This document shows, one piece after another, positions 1-14,700 of a stretch of DNA of 64,000 bases. This DNA is from Ascidia mentula (taxonomy: Eukaryota; Chordata; Ascidiacea; Phlebobranchia; Ascidiidae), in assembly GCA_947561715.1 (NCBI GenBank), contig OX387204.1:11661001-11725000 (forward strand), written 5' to 3'. Within the stretch, counting starts at the first letter, position 1. The number at the start of each line of letters is the position of its first letter. Position numbers and translations under genes: made by a program. Below the pieces are notes generated by a model, which did not search any database, was not told the DNA's origin, and saw only the letters and a program-made list of their open reading frames with translations.

Positions 1-2715
1 TGTAAAGTGCAGGACGACTTGTCGTTCATTTCACATTTAATATTCAACGGAAGACTTTGCTTTGGTCAGTCGTATTTTTTTTTTTTTTAATTTTGATGTT
101 GTTTCAAAATATCAACGAAAACTATCAACCCTGAGAAACACTTTCGGACAAATGACTTGATTTTGTCGTTGCGAAGTCCCGGACGTGTTCTGCTACATTT
201 CAATGTAACGGTATACTTCGTGAATAACAATAATTGTCCGTCGCTTTGTTAAAGACAGACGGTACATCCGCCAGAGTGACTACTGGCGCTTTTGTGTCTC
301 ACAATAAATCAGACTAATTTGCACCTCCCTGAAGTCGCCGGAGTGACCGCAACTAATAGGAGTTCATTCCGTGCCCCAGGCCTCACCAAATCGCGCAACT
401 CGATAGCCTCATCGAAATACGTAATAACACGCAATTGGTTCAGCCATAGAGAATTAATGCCTACACAATTCGCTTGTTCGGCTCCAAGAGGGAAGCAAAC
501 CATTTGCATTGTAACAAAAATGATTCATCATTACGCAATTGATTTTGTACGAAGGCAATCATCCAAGTAATTTACTCAGTCTTTTTGCACTGGCTGTAGT
601 AGACCTTTTTTATTCTGTTTTGGGCAAAATTGGATTCCAATAAAGAATGAAATACCAGACAAACTCCACCGAAAAGCGGCATGCCTATTATTTACAAATC
701 ATTAATTGTGCAAATATCCTGATTCTGCTGCAATTTCATAAAGAGGTTCGACACTGTTTTGTTTGTGTTTTCTTAAAACGTGTGCAGTAAAAATTTCAAA
801 AAGATTTTGTTTTTCCCCGAAACAAAGAGATCGTATAACGCCACTTCTTCTTTCACGCTTCACTGGGTTTTCGGCCTTCCTCATGTTACGTCATAATAAG
901 CGGCTTTTCACGCAGTGCGAAGAAGTGTTTGCGAAAATAAGAGGATTTTTTAAATTCTTTCCGTTCAATTCCGTTAATTAGATTTATAACAAATTCCTCT
1001 TCGGAGTTGTGTTAAAATAATTGCAATCCAACGAACTGTAAAATATCGTCAACTGATTTTCTAGGACAATGGGCTTTTTCGATCCATCTTACATGTTGTT
1101 AATTATTAATGCACGTGGTACCAAACTAATCTTTACAAAAAACTAACATCTTACGTGGAAAGCACACACTTTCTCTGCATATGAAAGTTTTTAGTAGCAA
1201 AGTTAAGAGCAAACTTTCGAGAGGTGATATGATATCATTCATGTATGTGTGCATAGCGGTTATACCTTAAATACGAAACGGGCTATTTTATTGTTTGCTT
1301 TGTCGCGGGGCTGCTAAGTCAACATGGTCCTTTATTCTACCTCATTTTAGGGGTCAAGATAAAAAAAATCGTATATGGTTGAGTACAGTAAAACATTTAC
1401 AAATTCTTTGGTAGTTAAATCGTAATTATGCATCCTTACTTTATGGTATATTTTGATTCAGTTCAATCTTTACTAAAAATATCATTACTTCAGCATAGGC
1501 AAGAGGTACGGTTGCTATGTTTTTCGTTAGATATATGCGCTATCAAAAAATCTAGGACCATTGGATTGTTGTCAGTTAACTTCTGCAATACCGGTCATAT
1601 ATCGCCAATGGCAAAATGTGATGTTTACAATGTTAATTCTATTTCATTTCCACAATCTTGTCGTCACACAAAACGGAAAGTCTGTGATTCACCCGCTGTT
1701 GATGAATATCGGACTGCGTTGCATAAACTGTGGTTTTTCAAAATATACAGTCGATACATCGCACGTTAATCGTATTTGCGGAAAATCGAGCGATCGACCC
1801 GCTTGACTTTTGCCGGGTGGCCAAGCACGTTATACTGGTTTGTCGATTGCGTTAGTAATTCATCAGAATTGGATTAAGTTTGCTGTTTTCATGCAAACAA
1901 TTTGTGCAAGTTAATTCTCCAGACGCCACATTACTTTCATTACACTGGTGGTTAATAATTTTAAGGGAACTTGATAAAATGCTGAATTTTGTGACACTTT
2001 TATATGGAGTGTAGTTGAAACAATCCTATTGCGTCATTCACAACCGGCACAAACGACATTCCATCTAAAAGTTGGGCCCAATTCCTTTGATTTCAGCCAC
2101 CAACCGACGAGTGTTTGCCCAAACCATGATTTAAAGTGAAGGCGAGACGTGACATCTCTGAAGTTTTCTGTATTCGAACAATCTCTGTCTGACCGCCGAT
2201 TTATGTTGAACATTTGTAGTTACGGAGTCGTTTCTCCTCGCGAAATTTGGTTTATTGCGGCCTACGTTTTGTGTGACGTCACTCACCTACGTGATTGCCG
2301 GATTATGATGGAGTGATGTTTCTTGTAAAGTTTGTTTTGGTGTGTTGGGTTGAAACAGGAACTCGTGGTGGTAATTACTGACCCACAAAAACATATTAAT
2401 TAACCTCCTGGACAATTATTTTCATATGTTTCAACCTAATTGTCACAAAACTCACTCTTAACGGAAACAATTGTATATTGAGCAGATTTGAAACTATTTA
2501 CTTGAAAATATTTTTCCGTCGACAGGATTAAAAAGTAAGAAACAAAAAATACATAAAAATAAACCGAAAACGAAACAATTATCGAGCATTTTACTGGAAA
2601 GTAGGAATCGCGATTACTTACACAATGTTGCAAATTTGGAAGATACAGTTATAGTAGGAAGTATAGATGATTATTGGTTTAACCAGTTGCGATAAATGTT
2701 TTACTTTTTGTGCAG
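1..2715. other. Non-coding stretch upstream of first recognised SHANK exon
   Basis: I see no exon here with a recognisable protein family. SHANK proteins normally begin with an SPN (Ras-association-like) domain of about 90 residues, encoded before the exon at 2716. None of the open frames in this stretch resembles it, so those exons either lie left of the window or are too divergent to recognise. Short open frames such as 1428-1769 have no domain-like composition. The stretch may be first-intron sequence of SHANK. Confidence 0.5.
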
Positions 2716-5700
2716 TTGCGTTACAAGCGCCGCGTATTTCACCAAGTCATGAGATCGGCAAAGGAATCAAGGCAACTTCTCAAAATGCAAAGTTCCACTA
2801 AACGGAAAGACTTGATGACACACGTGAGACAGAGAAACTCGGAAAAAGTTCATGCCTTGATCAGAAAGGGGGTTGACCCAAATTTCCACGCATCTTCTTC
2901 TGAAGGTAATGAACAAAAACGAATCTTTATCAGGAAAACGTATTTTGAACAACCCTAGATCGAACTGCTGCTTGCGGTTATCACATTAAGTGGATTTATT
3001 TCCTAGTTCTTCCATACTGGCTCATATGAATGTAAAGATACGATTAATATGTAATCCCTCCATGTACATGTGTAAAGGGAGTGGTCAAACTTATTAACAC
3101 TGACCTCAATTTCATTCAATTGCTGTCGCCAGAGACACCACTTACATTGGCATCAACATACAACACAAACTCCGAAGGAGGTTTTGATCGATCTTGTTCC
3201 CCAATCATTCTCGCGTTAGTGGGAGGAGGAGCTCACCTTGACTTCCGCAACCGAAGTGGTCTCACACCGATTCACGTGGCGGCACGATCTGGAAATCTTG
3301 CCGCACTTAAGGTATGTTCATGTGAAGAAGACGGTAAACATATAGTTTGGTGTTTGAAGTATGAAAACGTTTCCAAATCAAACAATATTGTAACCTTTCT
3401 GGTTTAAACAAAGTTTGATGCAACAATGAGTTTATTTGTATTTACAAGCCGAAAAGTAACTTTTAGTAATCAAACGATCAATTTCACAGTTTTTACTACT
3501 TTGCACTCTCGAGCAAAATTACAAGTTTCTTTTGAACCAATTTTCAATTCTCTTATTTGTTCATTGTTTTACGCAGACACTTCTAGATTTAGGTGCTTCC
3601 CCTGACGTTATCGACAACCGTGAACTGACACCTGTGTATCACTGTAGTCTCGTTGGTTCTCGAGCGGAATGTTTAGTCGTTCTGCTTCAAAACGGAGCCG
3701 ACCTTTCCTGTGCTGACTCACAAGGTTGGACGATTCTTCACCAGGTTAGTTTCTTTCAAGGTTTAAGATTGTTGTTGGAAGGGTAAATACCATCAGCATA
3801 ACTGGGAAGTTGGCTTTGTTGGTGGAAAAATAAGCAGAAATCCCACAAGATTTACGTTCGTTGAAAAAAATCCAATTTTTTGATGCTTTACATTTACTTA
3901 TTTTGTGTCGTTATTGGTCTTTGTTGATACTTTTGTGTGCTTTGAGATGATGCTTGGTGCCTATTTGAAGCGAATAGTAAAATGATCTAGTTATTCACAG
4001 TCTGGTATGTACAATGAAAGTTGTCTGTAATTCCCACAGGGCATAACATATCGAGTTACATGAAACACGAATACTGTTGACCCGCGGTTATTGTGAACTA
4101 AACCCTTCCAATTTTCGCCCGTTTTGGCTGTGTGACAATACAAAGCGTAGGATGTATACGGAGGTGAAATGTTAGCAGTGTCGTCACAGAATAAAATCTG
4201 CCGCTTTTAAAACCGTTGAATTACTGGTTAAATATTTGTGGTTTGTATAACAATGTGGTTTGTATAACAACGTCGCAGAAATTTTAAATACCATTCTTAG
4301 TAAGTTGTAATTTTCATACCTTGATAAGCAATATCACAGCTCCAGGACAGGAATTCATTTAAAACAAATCGCAACAATGCTAAGCGAAACTGTATCAACC
4401 CGGGGTTTTCCTCCTCGTTCATAGCAGGTTATTTTCCCTCCCCCGTTGTGCAGTGAAGCAAATCAGCGATGGTCATCTGAATTAAAATATTTTGCAACAG
4501 TAACGTTTTCGTTTGATACTTGACAGTACTATAAATTAAAATTGTGTTTTGTAAAATGCCTTTATTCCTGTGATTTCTGCCCATTTCTATGTATGTAGGG
4601 CGTTTAACTCGTTTTAACTTTAACGCATGTTTCTTTTATACAGGTGTGTCGCTACGGTCGCCTCACCCATCTTGAGGCAATTCTTGATTCTGTCGCTCAA
4701 AACGCCCTTGACGGCACAAATGAGCTTGTCAATTCTCGCAACGCCACCGGTAACACGCCCATGCACATTTGCGCCTTGTACAACCAGGAAATGTGCCTTC
4801 GAACGTTATTCAAGCATGATGCCGACTCTTCTCTCCGCAACTATGCCAACCAAGACGCGTGTCAGGTATGACTGGGTAGTTAATGACCTCTTGCCACTTT
4901 GCCTTGTTCTGAAAGTTAAGAATTCGGAATGTCTGCGCAGATTTTGCTTGTCACCCCATTGCTTGCCTGGTTTGCCAACACACACAAACTTTTTTGTTGT
5001 AATTTCACGTCTGTGGTTAAATCGTTTATTAATCTTGTTTATTTGGTTGCACAACTGGTGCATCACATATCACCCGGTACGTGTCACAATGCGCTGTTGC
5101 TCATTACTACCTACAATACGTGAACCCAAAAAAGTGTATTGAAGCGATAGTGCTACTTTTGTAATTATTTCTTAGCTGATTGCCCAACTATGTCATTGCA
5201 GGCAACCACACAAAATATTGAGCACATTCGAAAATGCAAACATGTACTGATTTTAAGCACGTTACTCGCTTTAACAATAACCTGTCCCATATAGCAATGA
5301 CCTTAAAAGTAAAGTGCTTGTTTTACTGTTTATGTGCCATGAAACGCGACGGTAAAAGTGAGAGGGTGTGTTACTTGCAGGTGGCGGTGGTAGCAGGCAA
5401 CGTGGAACTGGCAAAACTCATTCATCAATTCGCCGAAGGAGGCGCCGCCAACGGTAATAAAACATCAGCCAGTAAGCACCGGTCAGATAATTGTTAAAGT
5501 ACTCGCTTGTAAATTATACAGACAATAACCATCAACTGTCGTGGTAAGTCTGTCTTCTATGACTTAATCAAAAAAAATCTGTGTAATCGCGTTTAACTTC
5601 TTGGCATATATATGCCTGAATATCTCCATTATTTCGCAATTTTTTTTTTTACTTTTAAATCGATTTAATACTTAAGTAGTTACCATGCCTTGTGTAGTTC

Positions 5701-8700
5701 TTGTAAAAGCTACTCTCTGTCGCAGACGGAAATGACAAGACGGCCGCAGGTACAATAAACAATGACTCCGTCTTTTCGTTGTTGGACAGTAGTGCTCTAG
5801 CGCCACCAACGGGTACTCCCGTGTCGACCGAAACAAAAATGGTAATGGGTTCATTACAAATTACATTGATAATGGAAATTGTCCTTTACCTAGACATTTT
5901 AGCCATAATAAAATTGACTCAATTGTAGATATATTATGAAAAAATTCCGCTGATTTATCATATTTATTCTGTGATATAAATGTGCAGGATGCAGCAGGCG
6001 ATTATGACACAAACATGGAGAGACCAAATTCACTCCAACTGTCATCGACCCACAGGTACATAGTCTTGTTTTTCTTTTTATAACGTCTTTGTTTTGTATT
6101 TGGGATCCAATTAGTTTTGATCTGACAAATTAAATCCTACGGTTTTGGTTGTTTCAAGAATATTATGTACAACTAATGTGAAAGAATGTGCAGTACCACG
6201 AAAATCATCTTGGCAACCTACTTCCAATCACTTTCATATTGCTTTACTCGTTGATTTAAAAATAGGTTGGCAATTTTAAGCTAGATATACAAAAAAAATT
6301 AAAAATTTCCACTTGTCTGTTAATGCAGTTACCGTTGCATGGTTGGGTGTTTCCCACGGGCTCAGATTTTGTGTCCTTGTTTACAATTGCACCATCTTGT
6401 ATTTCTTGTTTGGTTGTCGACAATAGGCTGCTTGAAAGCTCTCCCATTTGTCCCCAGTGCAACAAATAACCCCTGTGAGTGGTTACATCGAACAAGGGCC
6501 TTACAATATTCGCCTATTAACACCATACAGAATTCAAAACAATGGAGTGCTTGTGACTGTAGCGCATCAAATATCGATCGCGATGAGAACAGAAGCATTT
6601 GCTACTGGGTTCGCACTTACCGTTTGTTGCAATAAATTATTCACGATTTGCTCTGCGCTCTGATCTGCAGTCGCCATCATCAAGCTTTTCTCGCAATGTA
6701 GTAGATGGAAGTAATGCAGCATTGACGCTCACCTACGTGTTCTCATTTGAAAACCTGCAAATTTGGCGATGTCGTCATTAGGCAGAGAGTTAGTTTGCAA
6801 AAAAAGACGCGATGCATTGCAACTTCAAACGCAAAGACCAGAGCATGCGAGTAGTGACGTAGTGCTGATGTCACAGCGTCGAATGATGAAGTCACTGATG
6901 CGAGGAATGTCTTCGGAATATTCAGTATCATGTTGTAACTGTGAACGGATGGTTTTGCAGAGTTTCTGTCAAGATTTTTTGAGCTTACCCTTCACTGGAC
7001 ACCAGTTAGACGCAATTATTTATCTCTTTTTATACTGTTGGCCGACTTCAGTTAATTTACAAGAAGTGTATAGTTGAAATATTATTGATTGTTATGAACC
7101 GTAGTCCCAAGTTATTTACGGAAATCGGTATAGAACTCATTGGATTCAACTAAACTCTTGTTAAACAACTTTCCAAAGATATTTAAATAAAAGCATTAAA
7201 TTTCACATAATTATTAACTTCGATTTCTGAAGTTTCTGGAATTTTATCAAACACAGAAGTTTAGTATTGTGAAAAGCGTCTATAAATCTGTATTCAAAAT
7301 CTTGATTCGAAATTCTTTACTGACATTTTAACGTTGTATTTTTTTTTAGGGAAGGTGCGAATTTCACAGATAATCCAGCTTTAACCAATCGCACGCTCCG
7401 ATCACCGTCACGCGATGCAAATCGTTCCGTTGCACTAACGGTTGTGCGACCGATTAAAAATGAAACACAACTTCTTGGTAAGTTTAGTGAATGTTGCATT
7501 CCATCTATTAACAAACCGTTAAATGCTCATTTGTGATCGACTCTATTCTCATGACACTTGTTCTTGAAACAGAACATTTGCTGTCAAATGCATTTTATAA
7601 ATTCTTGGCAGTTATGAGGCGTCAGAAGGATTTTTCACTTTTCACGGTAGTCTGAGTTACCACAGAATCTGAATGTTGCCCAACCGGTTTCTTGTGGTCG
7701 TGGTTAACGCAAAGACCCGTACGGGGCGACTGCTTCCTTTTCAGCAAACCATTTTATGTAGAACAAAGACTATTTGACAAACATTTGTACCTTTACCAAA
7801 GCAAAAATATATCAATGCAATAGTGTTGTAAATGTTGCAGACGACGAAAGAGACGAACGAGTGGAAGTATTAAACAGCAATGATCAGTATGATCTCTTGT
7901 TTATTGCCTGCAAGGATTACGTCGCTCGGATTCCTGGTGAAGTCAGCTTGACTATTGGCGATTTAGTAACTGGTAAGTCAAACTTATAGTGTGGAACTTG
8001 TGCTCGAATCATTTCTGTTTTCTCTTTATATGTATGTGTTTGTTGCAAGGAAAAGGTTTTGTGCTGAATGTATTGGTAGTGGAATATTGCGTTGCGTAGC
8101 AGCTTTTCTCTATTTATACGTTATACTTGGCCGTAGCTTAACATTGCCGCCAAATCTGTGCAGCCTAATACTGACTACGTTGAAACTATATTGGTCGATA
8201 ATGAGGTCAGGTAGCATAGTTCAGAGACGTGGGCGTATCCCAACGCCACACCAACTTTATATCACAAAAAGGTCATTGCCTTATTTAGCTGAGAATGTAT
8301 TTTCCAGGAAAAATCATTGGTGGTGATTTTTTCTTGCGAGCGCGTCCAAAAATACTTCCATCAGTATCTTGATTAATGGCCTACCATCACGACTGTCGTA
8401 TGTTGGTGATTTGCAGAACGTCACTTCGAGACACCCGAATTTTCTGATAGATTTTTCACCAGATGTGTCTCGGATTGACAGGCTGCATTATTCCATGGTC
8501 ATTGGCATGACATGCATCGCTTAAAATAAACGCAGGTTATTAAATGTCGGTAGAATGTAGGGCTTCAGAAAGCTTTCTGTTTTAAGTATTTGCTTGTATT
8601 ATAAGTGCTTGTGTAAAATTTCCAACATTTTTGAGTAGTGTAAAAGAATGCTTGTACTGTAAAGTAATGCAATTGGATTAAAAGGCAATACGATTTTTTT

Positions 8701-11700
8701 TATGGTGACCGGTCGGAAGGTTGTGTGACGTCACATTTTCAGATGTTTATTTAAGAAAATACTTTCGCTTCGAATTCGGTCTTGTAACAGTCGGTAACAG
8801 GCAGATTACAAATGCGATTGGTTCGTACACGTTTTTCATGTTTTTATGCAATGTGCAGCGAGCGTGATTCATCGGTTGTTATCTGGCGTGAGATTCTTGA
8901 CATTAAACGTTTGCGTCGTGTTTGGTGTGATTAAACCACGAAGTATCACAAAACCTTTTGGCCACTTTGAATCATAGGTCGAACGGCCAGAAATTGTTTT
9001 GTTTGTGAGTAGCTATAAAGAATATCAAAATTGCGTTGGTGCATTTTGTTTTTTCGCACAGCTGCACAGTTGGTTGTTTAAGTAGGCCAATGCAAAGTAT
9101 AAGGTTCCAATGTTTCAAAGTTGCATTAAAGGTTTAAGAAGTGGTGATAAATTTAAGAGGATTTTTTAGTAAGAAAGATTATCTTGGCGTCAAGAGTTGA
9201 TGCGTTTCGACAATTTTCGGAAAAAGTTAACTTAGGTTTTGCGTTATTGTTGTTACATTTCACAATATTATCTGTGGGCATGATTTATACCTGAAGTTGT
9301 TTCATGATGCCTTTAATCTCATCTCACCTTTGTCACTAGTCTGTCAACTATCAAAGCAAAGGCTACATTTAATCGTTTGTGCTGACTTAGGCATCGGTGG
9401 GAAGTTGCGTAAAATGACGTTTTGATGCCCTTTAGTCTATTCCCGCAACTAGCGATTTCAAGCGAACTTCACGTCTTGGGCACAAGGCGCCTTTGCCTGA
9501 GGCCAGCATGTGTTTGTAGCATGATCAGAGGGCGGTTTTTATCTGACTTGCTCTCAGACGTGTTCAACGTGTTAACTGCAAACCCTGGCTGTTTGTAAAG
9601 GTTCCTGACAATATAGTCAGTCTGTTTACTGTGAAACTATCAAACCGAAGTCTAAAAATGTTTTTGTGCTGTTACGATAGAATAGCCTAGCATACATTTC
9701 AAAACGATGTTTCGGGTAAAGAAGTCGATAACATATCATATATCTGTGTTTACTGAGTTGGGAAATCACAGAGAGTCGTAAGGTTAGTCGGGAAGCAAAC
9801 AACGTGTAACTATTTAGTTTCGTGTCGTCGGTAAATCGTGGATAGACCCCTGTACAGTGTGGTTTGACATAAAACAGATGTGTGTGAGTGTGTGCGTGGA
9901 GCGCGCTTACGTGTTATAATGTTGTCACGGGAATATGAGGGCTAAAAAAGTAGCAAATGCTGGTAATTCGTATTTCTAGTCTGGTCGTGTTTGAACAAAT
10001 TCCTAAAAGAGAAGAACAATTTGAATGGAGTCGTTCGGATGTTTATTCGTGCTCTGTTGTGATTTGACGTTCAAGAAATCATTGGAGGCAATTTACGTTG
10101 TCATGTTTTGACGGCGCTTGTCGACGGTTCGAATTCAAGTGCTTATGCGGCGCATCAATTGCTCCGAGCAAGTGGCCCTTGGGACGAGCTTAGGTGCTGA
10201 CCTGCACATTTAGAGTTTTCCTAACCAACGCCTAGTACTGCTTTGATTCATGATTTAACGGTTAAAAGCGAGAAGGCTCTGGTGAATGTGTATCTATAGT
10301 TTCCCGCCCTTTATAGCCGTAGCTCGACATTTTTTCTCCATTGTTGCCAGACAAAACAGTCGACATCGGTTTGTGTCAATATTGGAAAAGCGCGCTCAGT
10401 GTGCCCTCCGGCAGGGTGTGAGATTTTTCACTTGTAGCTGGATAGAATATTAACGTAGTTAACAGGTGGAGATTCGTGTCAGGCTTTGGATAGCAGAGGG
10501 CTGGGACCGTAGTCATGCCGGTGTTAAAGGTTCCCTGGTGGTGGTTTTGTTCTGGTGCGAATGTAACGAATCTGTTTCTTTCCAGCACGAAATTCAATCG
10601 CACCATTTGTTAGCTTGCGCCATAATAGCGAAAGTTGTGCGCTGTGAAGGACTCCGGTGTTTACATGATTTGTATTTTTTGTGCTCTGTCTACGTAGGAA
10701 AAGCTTTACCCAACATTTGTTACAATCAGCTTATATTCTGTCCAACCAGTTTCATCTGATCGTGAAATCGAGTCAACAGAAGGATTCTGTCACGGAAAAG
10801 TCGGTTCCGATGTTGGAAGTTTTCCGCTGGATTGTGTCCAGGCAGTGAAATTGCGTCGGGCAAGGACAAGTTATGGTAAGCGGAAAGTTGGCGTTTGTAT
10901 AGTTTGACATTCAAGTTATGAACGGCCCGATCTGTGGGCTTGCCTCGGGCAAGTGGTGCTGCCTGAAAGTCTTAAGCTGTTGTGTATTTAAACTGTTTTG
11001 TTGTACTTAAATGGTTACGAGTCTTCTCACTAAGGCTCGGTCCCATCCGATTTGCAGCATTAACATTTTTGCAAAAAAAACACATATCACCAACATGTAA
11101 GTATTTTCACCATTTCTAAATATACTCCAAAAATCTATTAAAATGTGTTTGTTTGCAATTGTGGCGAACAGTATCCGAACAGAGTGCAAATCGTCAGGAA
11201 ATTTCCTAATTAACTTTGTCATCATTGGTAAATATCTCATTCACAGACATGTCTTTTACCAGGTGCAACCTTGACTTCACAACCGTCAAACGAGAGTTCT
11301 CCAAGCAAACACAGGTTGGTAAAAACACATACGCCCGCACTACTTGTACGAGGCTCGCGACCTGATTAATATTTTATCACGGCATTAGGGCATAATGTAA
11401 GCGAAACCAACGTTCCATAGTCTTGACACAAATCGTTTCAGTCAGTAAGGGGTCGTGTTGGCTGAGTATTAATTACCACGATTCATTGAACCCATAATAT
11501 TGAAGATTTCGAACATAACGAGGCTCACGTTCGTAGTTAGCCTTAGGGCGACGTGTGATAGGAAGTTTAACGCTTTTTGACACGACACGACTGAACAGCA
11601 GTATTAATCAATATCCCCGCCAAGTTTGGTTTATATGTACAAATCAATCTCATAGTAATAAATGTAAAGGTTATCTATCGTTACTAAATACGCTTATTCT

Positions 11701-14700
11701 CACTGCGTAATATATGGAAAAGTTAGGTTGCTGACCCCATTACCCTTCGTTTTACCTTCAGTAATAAACACCCATTTTGTGATCTAGCAATTCGACCGAA
11801 GAAAGTATCATGAAACAACCGCCATCATCATTGTCGAACAACAAAAGCACGATGATTCCAACTTCAAATCCCGACATCTCTCACCAAATCTTCGACGTAA
11901 CTTTAACCAAAGGAACGGATGGATATGGTTTTGTGCTACGCGGGGCTAAGTGTAAGCTGGTGGTTTATGAATATTGTTTGACCAAAAAATGTCCACACAG
12001 ATACATTTTAAAATCATCAAAATGTTGACGGTGTCTCAGCTTTATTGGTCTCAAACTTGCTGACTATTGTATCCTGAATCTCGACAAATATCGCGTCTCT
12101 ATCACGAAATATCGCGATTTTGCGCTAGGCCAAATTAATGAGTAACAGTCAAGCAATTTAGGCTTCAGGCGACTAATCTGATTTTATCTCCGCCGCGACT
12201 TGCGTGAAGCAATCCACAAATACGAAAGAGCTGAGCGTCCGCACCTCTAGGAATTTTTACGATATAACAAAAGCCTTGTTTGCTGAGATCTGCGCAAGCA
12301 CCCACTTTCAAAGTTGGAATTTCGAATGCTTGTTGTATATCAAGCCGATTGTGATTGATACTTGTTTGAAACCAGTTTTTAATCTTTTAGCGGAAGGCCC
12401 AATAGAAAAGTTCGCAGCCACTCCGAAGTACCCAGCACTACAATACCTAGAATCGGTAGAAAATGGAAGCAACGCTTTTAAAGTTGGTCTACGTGCTGGA
12501 CACTACATTCTAAAGGTATACATTATTGTTTGCAATATTCCATTATTTCAAGACGAAAATAGATTTTCACTAAAAACATAGTACAGTGAACTTTTTATGG
12601 TATTTAAGTTAATACAATAACTCTTAGGTCATAACCCGTTGTCCACTTTAACAAATATATTATATTCCTAAAATAAATCTTTGAATGCGTTTTAACCAAA
12701 GATTGGGAGACAAATGTCAGACATGAAATGTAACCTATCATGCCCGTTGTGGTTCAAGCCGAAAGCGACTAGTGTTGCTTGTTGAACGCTTATGACCAAA
12801 TAACTATTAATAGTGTTTTAGTCACCACTTGGTGGACCTTATTCCTAATGGGGCCATTTTATGTTGACTCGAAGCAAAATTTGCATTTGCAAATAGCAGT
12901 AACGTAAATTATGGCGAAATTTCTCGCGTTTTGACAGTATAAATCTTGATCCAAATAAGATTTCCATCCAGCAAAATGGGCCCATCCCCTGTTGTTAACC
13001 AGTTATATGTGCTATTTAACACAAACCAATGTTGTACTGTTGTGCAGTCAATACTTTTTTATTATAGATAAATGAGAAAGATGTTTCTTGCATCGGCCAT
13101 CGTCAAATTGTCGACACCATTCGTTTTGCTGGTGACCCACTGCGCATGCGCGTCGTTAACGTTATCGTTCGTTCGGAAAACAATGGTGAGCAGCATAAGA
13201 CAATATTATATGAAGATATGCTAATCAATTTTCATTAGATCGTAAACCTTTTCCCTGGCATTTTACAACACTTCTTTTGTCAGGATATGTCTTGCTACAC
13301 TGACTACTTTTTTTCTATTGTTTAGTCTGCAAATTTCTTTTATAAAAAAATAACTTTAGGATGCATTGTGTAATGGATGAACATTGTGTTGCCTCGGGAC
13401 ATTACATACATTTGCTTTTGTAAGGCAAAAGACGCTCAATCAAAATTTGTCTATCTATTATTAAACGGTACATCACGCAGTGCATGCCAATCTTAGCCCT
13501 GCACTTTTCCATATTTGTCCACTCATTTGTCGTCGGCCAATCCCGGTAACTAAGGATGTTATCCAAGAGGCTTGTTCGCAAATTGCCGAAAAACATAGTC
13601 CTATGTGATCCCATTGGAAAGTAATGACGTGCTGCGGTGAGTGCTATAGGCAAGTGGTAGATATTTGTGATCCCGGAGTCTCTAGCAAAGTCAAGTGGCT
13701 CTCTTTAGTGAAGTGGCGGCCCCGCAACTAGTTTGTTGCGCCAGTTGGAGCCTTTAAATACGTTTTGGGAGTGTAGCCAGACAGGACAAAGTTAAAGCGT
13801 TTGTTCCGGAGGAATTCAGTTTTGTTTACACAATATAGTCTACCAAGAATCTAGTGTAACCCCCAAACCATGTTGTTATAGCGGTTTGTTGTAGGATTGT
13901 TTGACTGCCAGGGTAATTTTTTTGCCAGTCGCATTTTGAGAACATCACCTCTTGAAATATTTTGGCGTTGTGTTTACCAATGTTTAACCGTTGCCAGAAT
14001 ACGCTACATTGTAAGTTTATGAGGTAGTTTCTGGAGAGGTGTCCAACAGGGCATGAACAAAGCACTGTCCACAAAAGGCACAGGGTCTTTTGTATGAGCG
14101 GTTTACCAAATACACAAAAGAACTTGCTAAACATATAATTCTTAATAGCAACGTTTGTTGAACTTTCCTCAGCACACAATTTTGTCTATGTCTATACCTC
14201 AGTAAACTAAAAATGTTTGTGAGTAATTGTATACTTGTTAGTGGCACATTAATTAATTTATTGAAAAGGTTAATTGTGAAGTTGTTGCAAGTTTTGAAAT
14301 AATTAAGTAATATTACTGGTTCGAACCACAAAGAGTTCTTAACCGCACCTTTCGCCAAACCTGTCTAATGTTGTTTCCAAAATGGATGGCTTGATCAATT
14401 ATTTACGCTAAGAATCGAACCATTGCGTCAAACCAGACATGAGCAAAAGAAGCAATTTGAAATTATCCAACCAGACAATTGTTGTTTTTGTAACCATGGT
14501 TTTCCATTAACTATGTTTTCAAATAAAACGCCTTCGACCATTTTCGTCGTCCACATACAATTTCACCTCATTTGAAGTTAAATTCTGGCCGCAGTGTGCT
14601 CTTTCGACTTGTTAGGGCCAAGTGTGATGTTTGCAAAGCATCATTAAAGTTTGAAAAGAGCTATGGGTTCGTCTGGCACTGTTCAGAAAATGTTGTGGAA

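Noticed and set aside
1428-1769. 113-codon frame as a possible SHANK SPN exon
   Set aside because: No resemblance to the SPN domain, and no splice pair connects it in phase to the exon at 2716.
14316-14330. GGTTCGAACC resembling a tRNA B box
   Set aside because: No A box at the right distance and the flanks do not fold into a cloverleaf.
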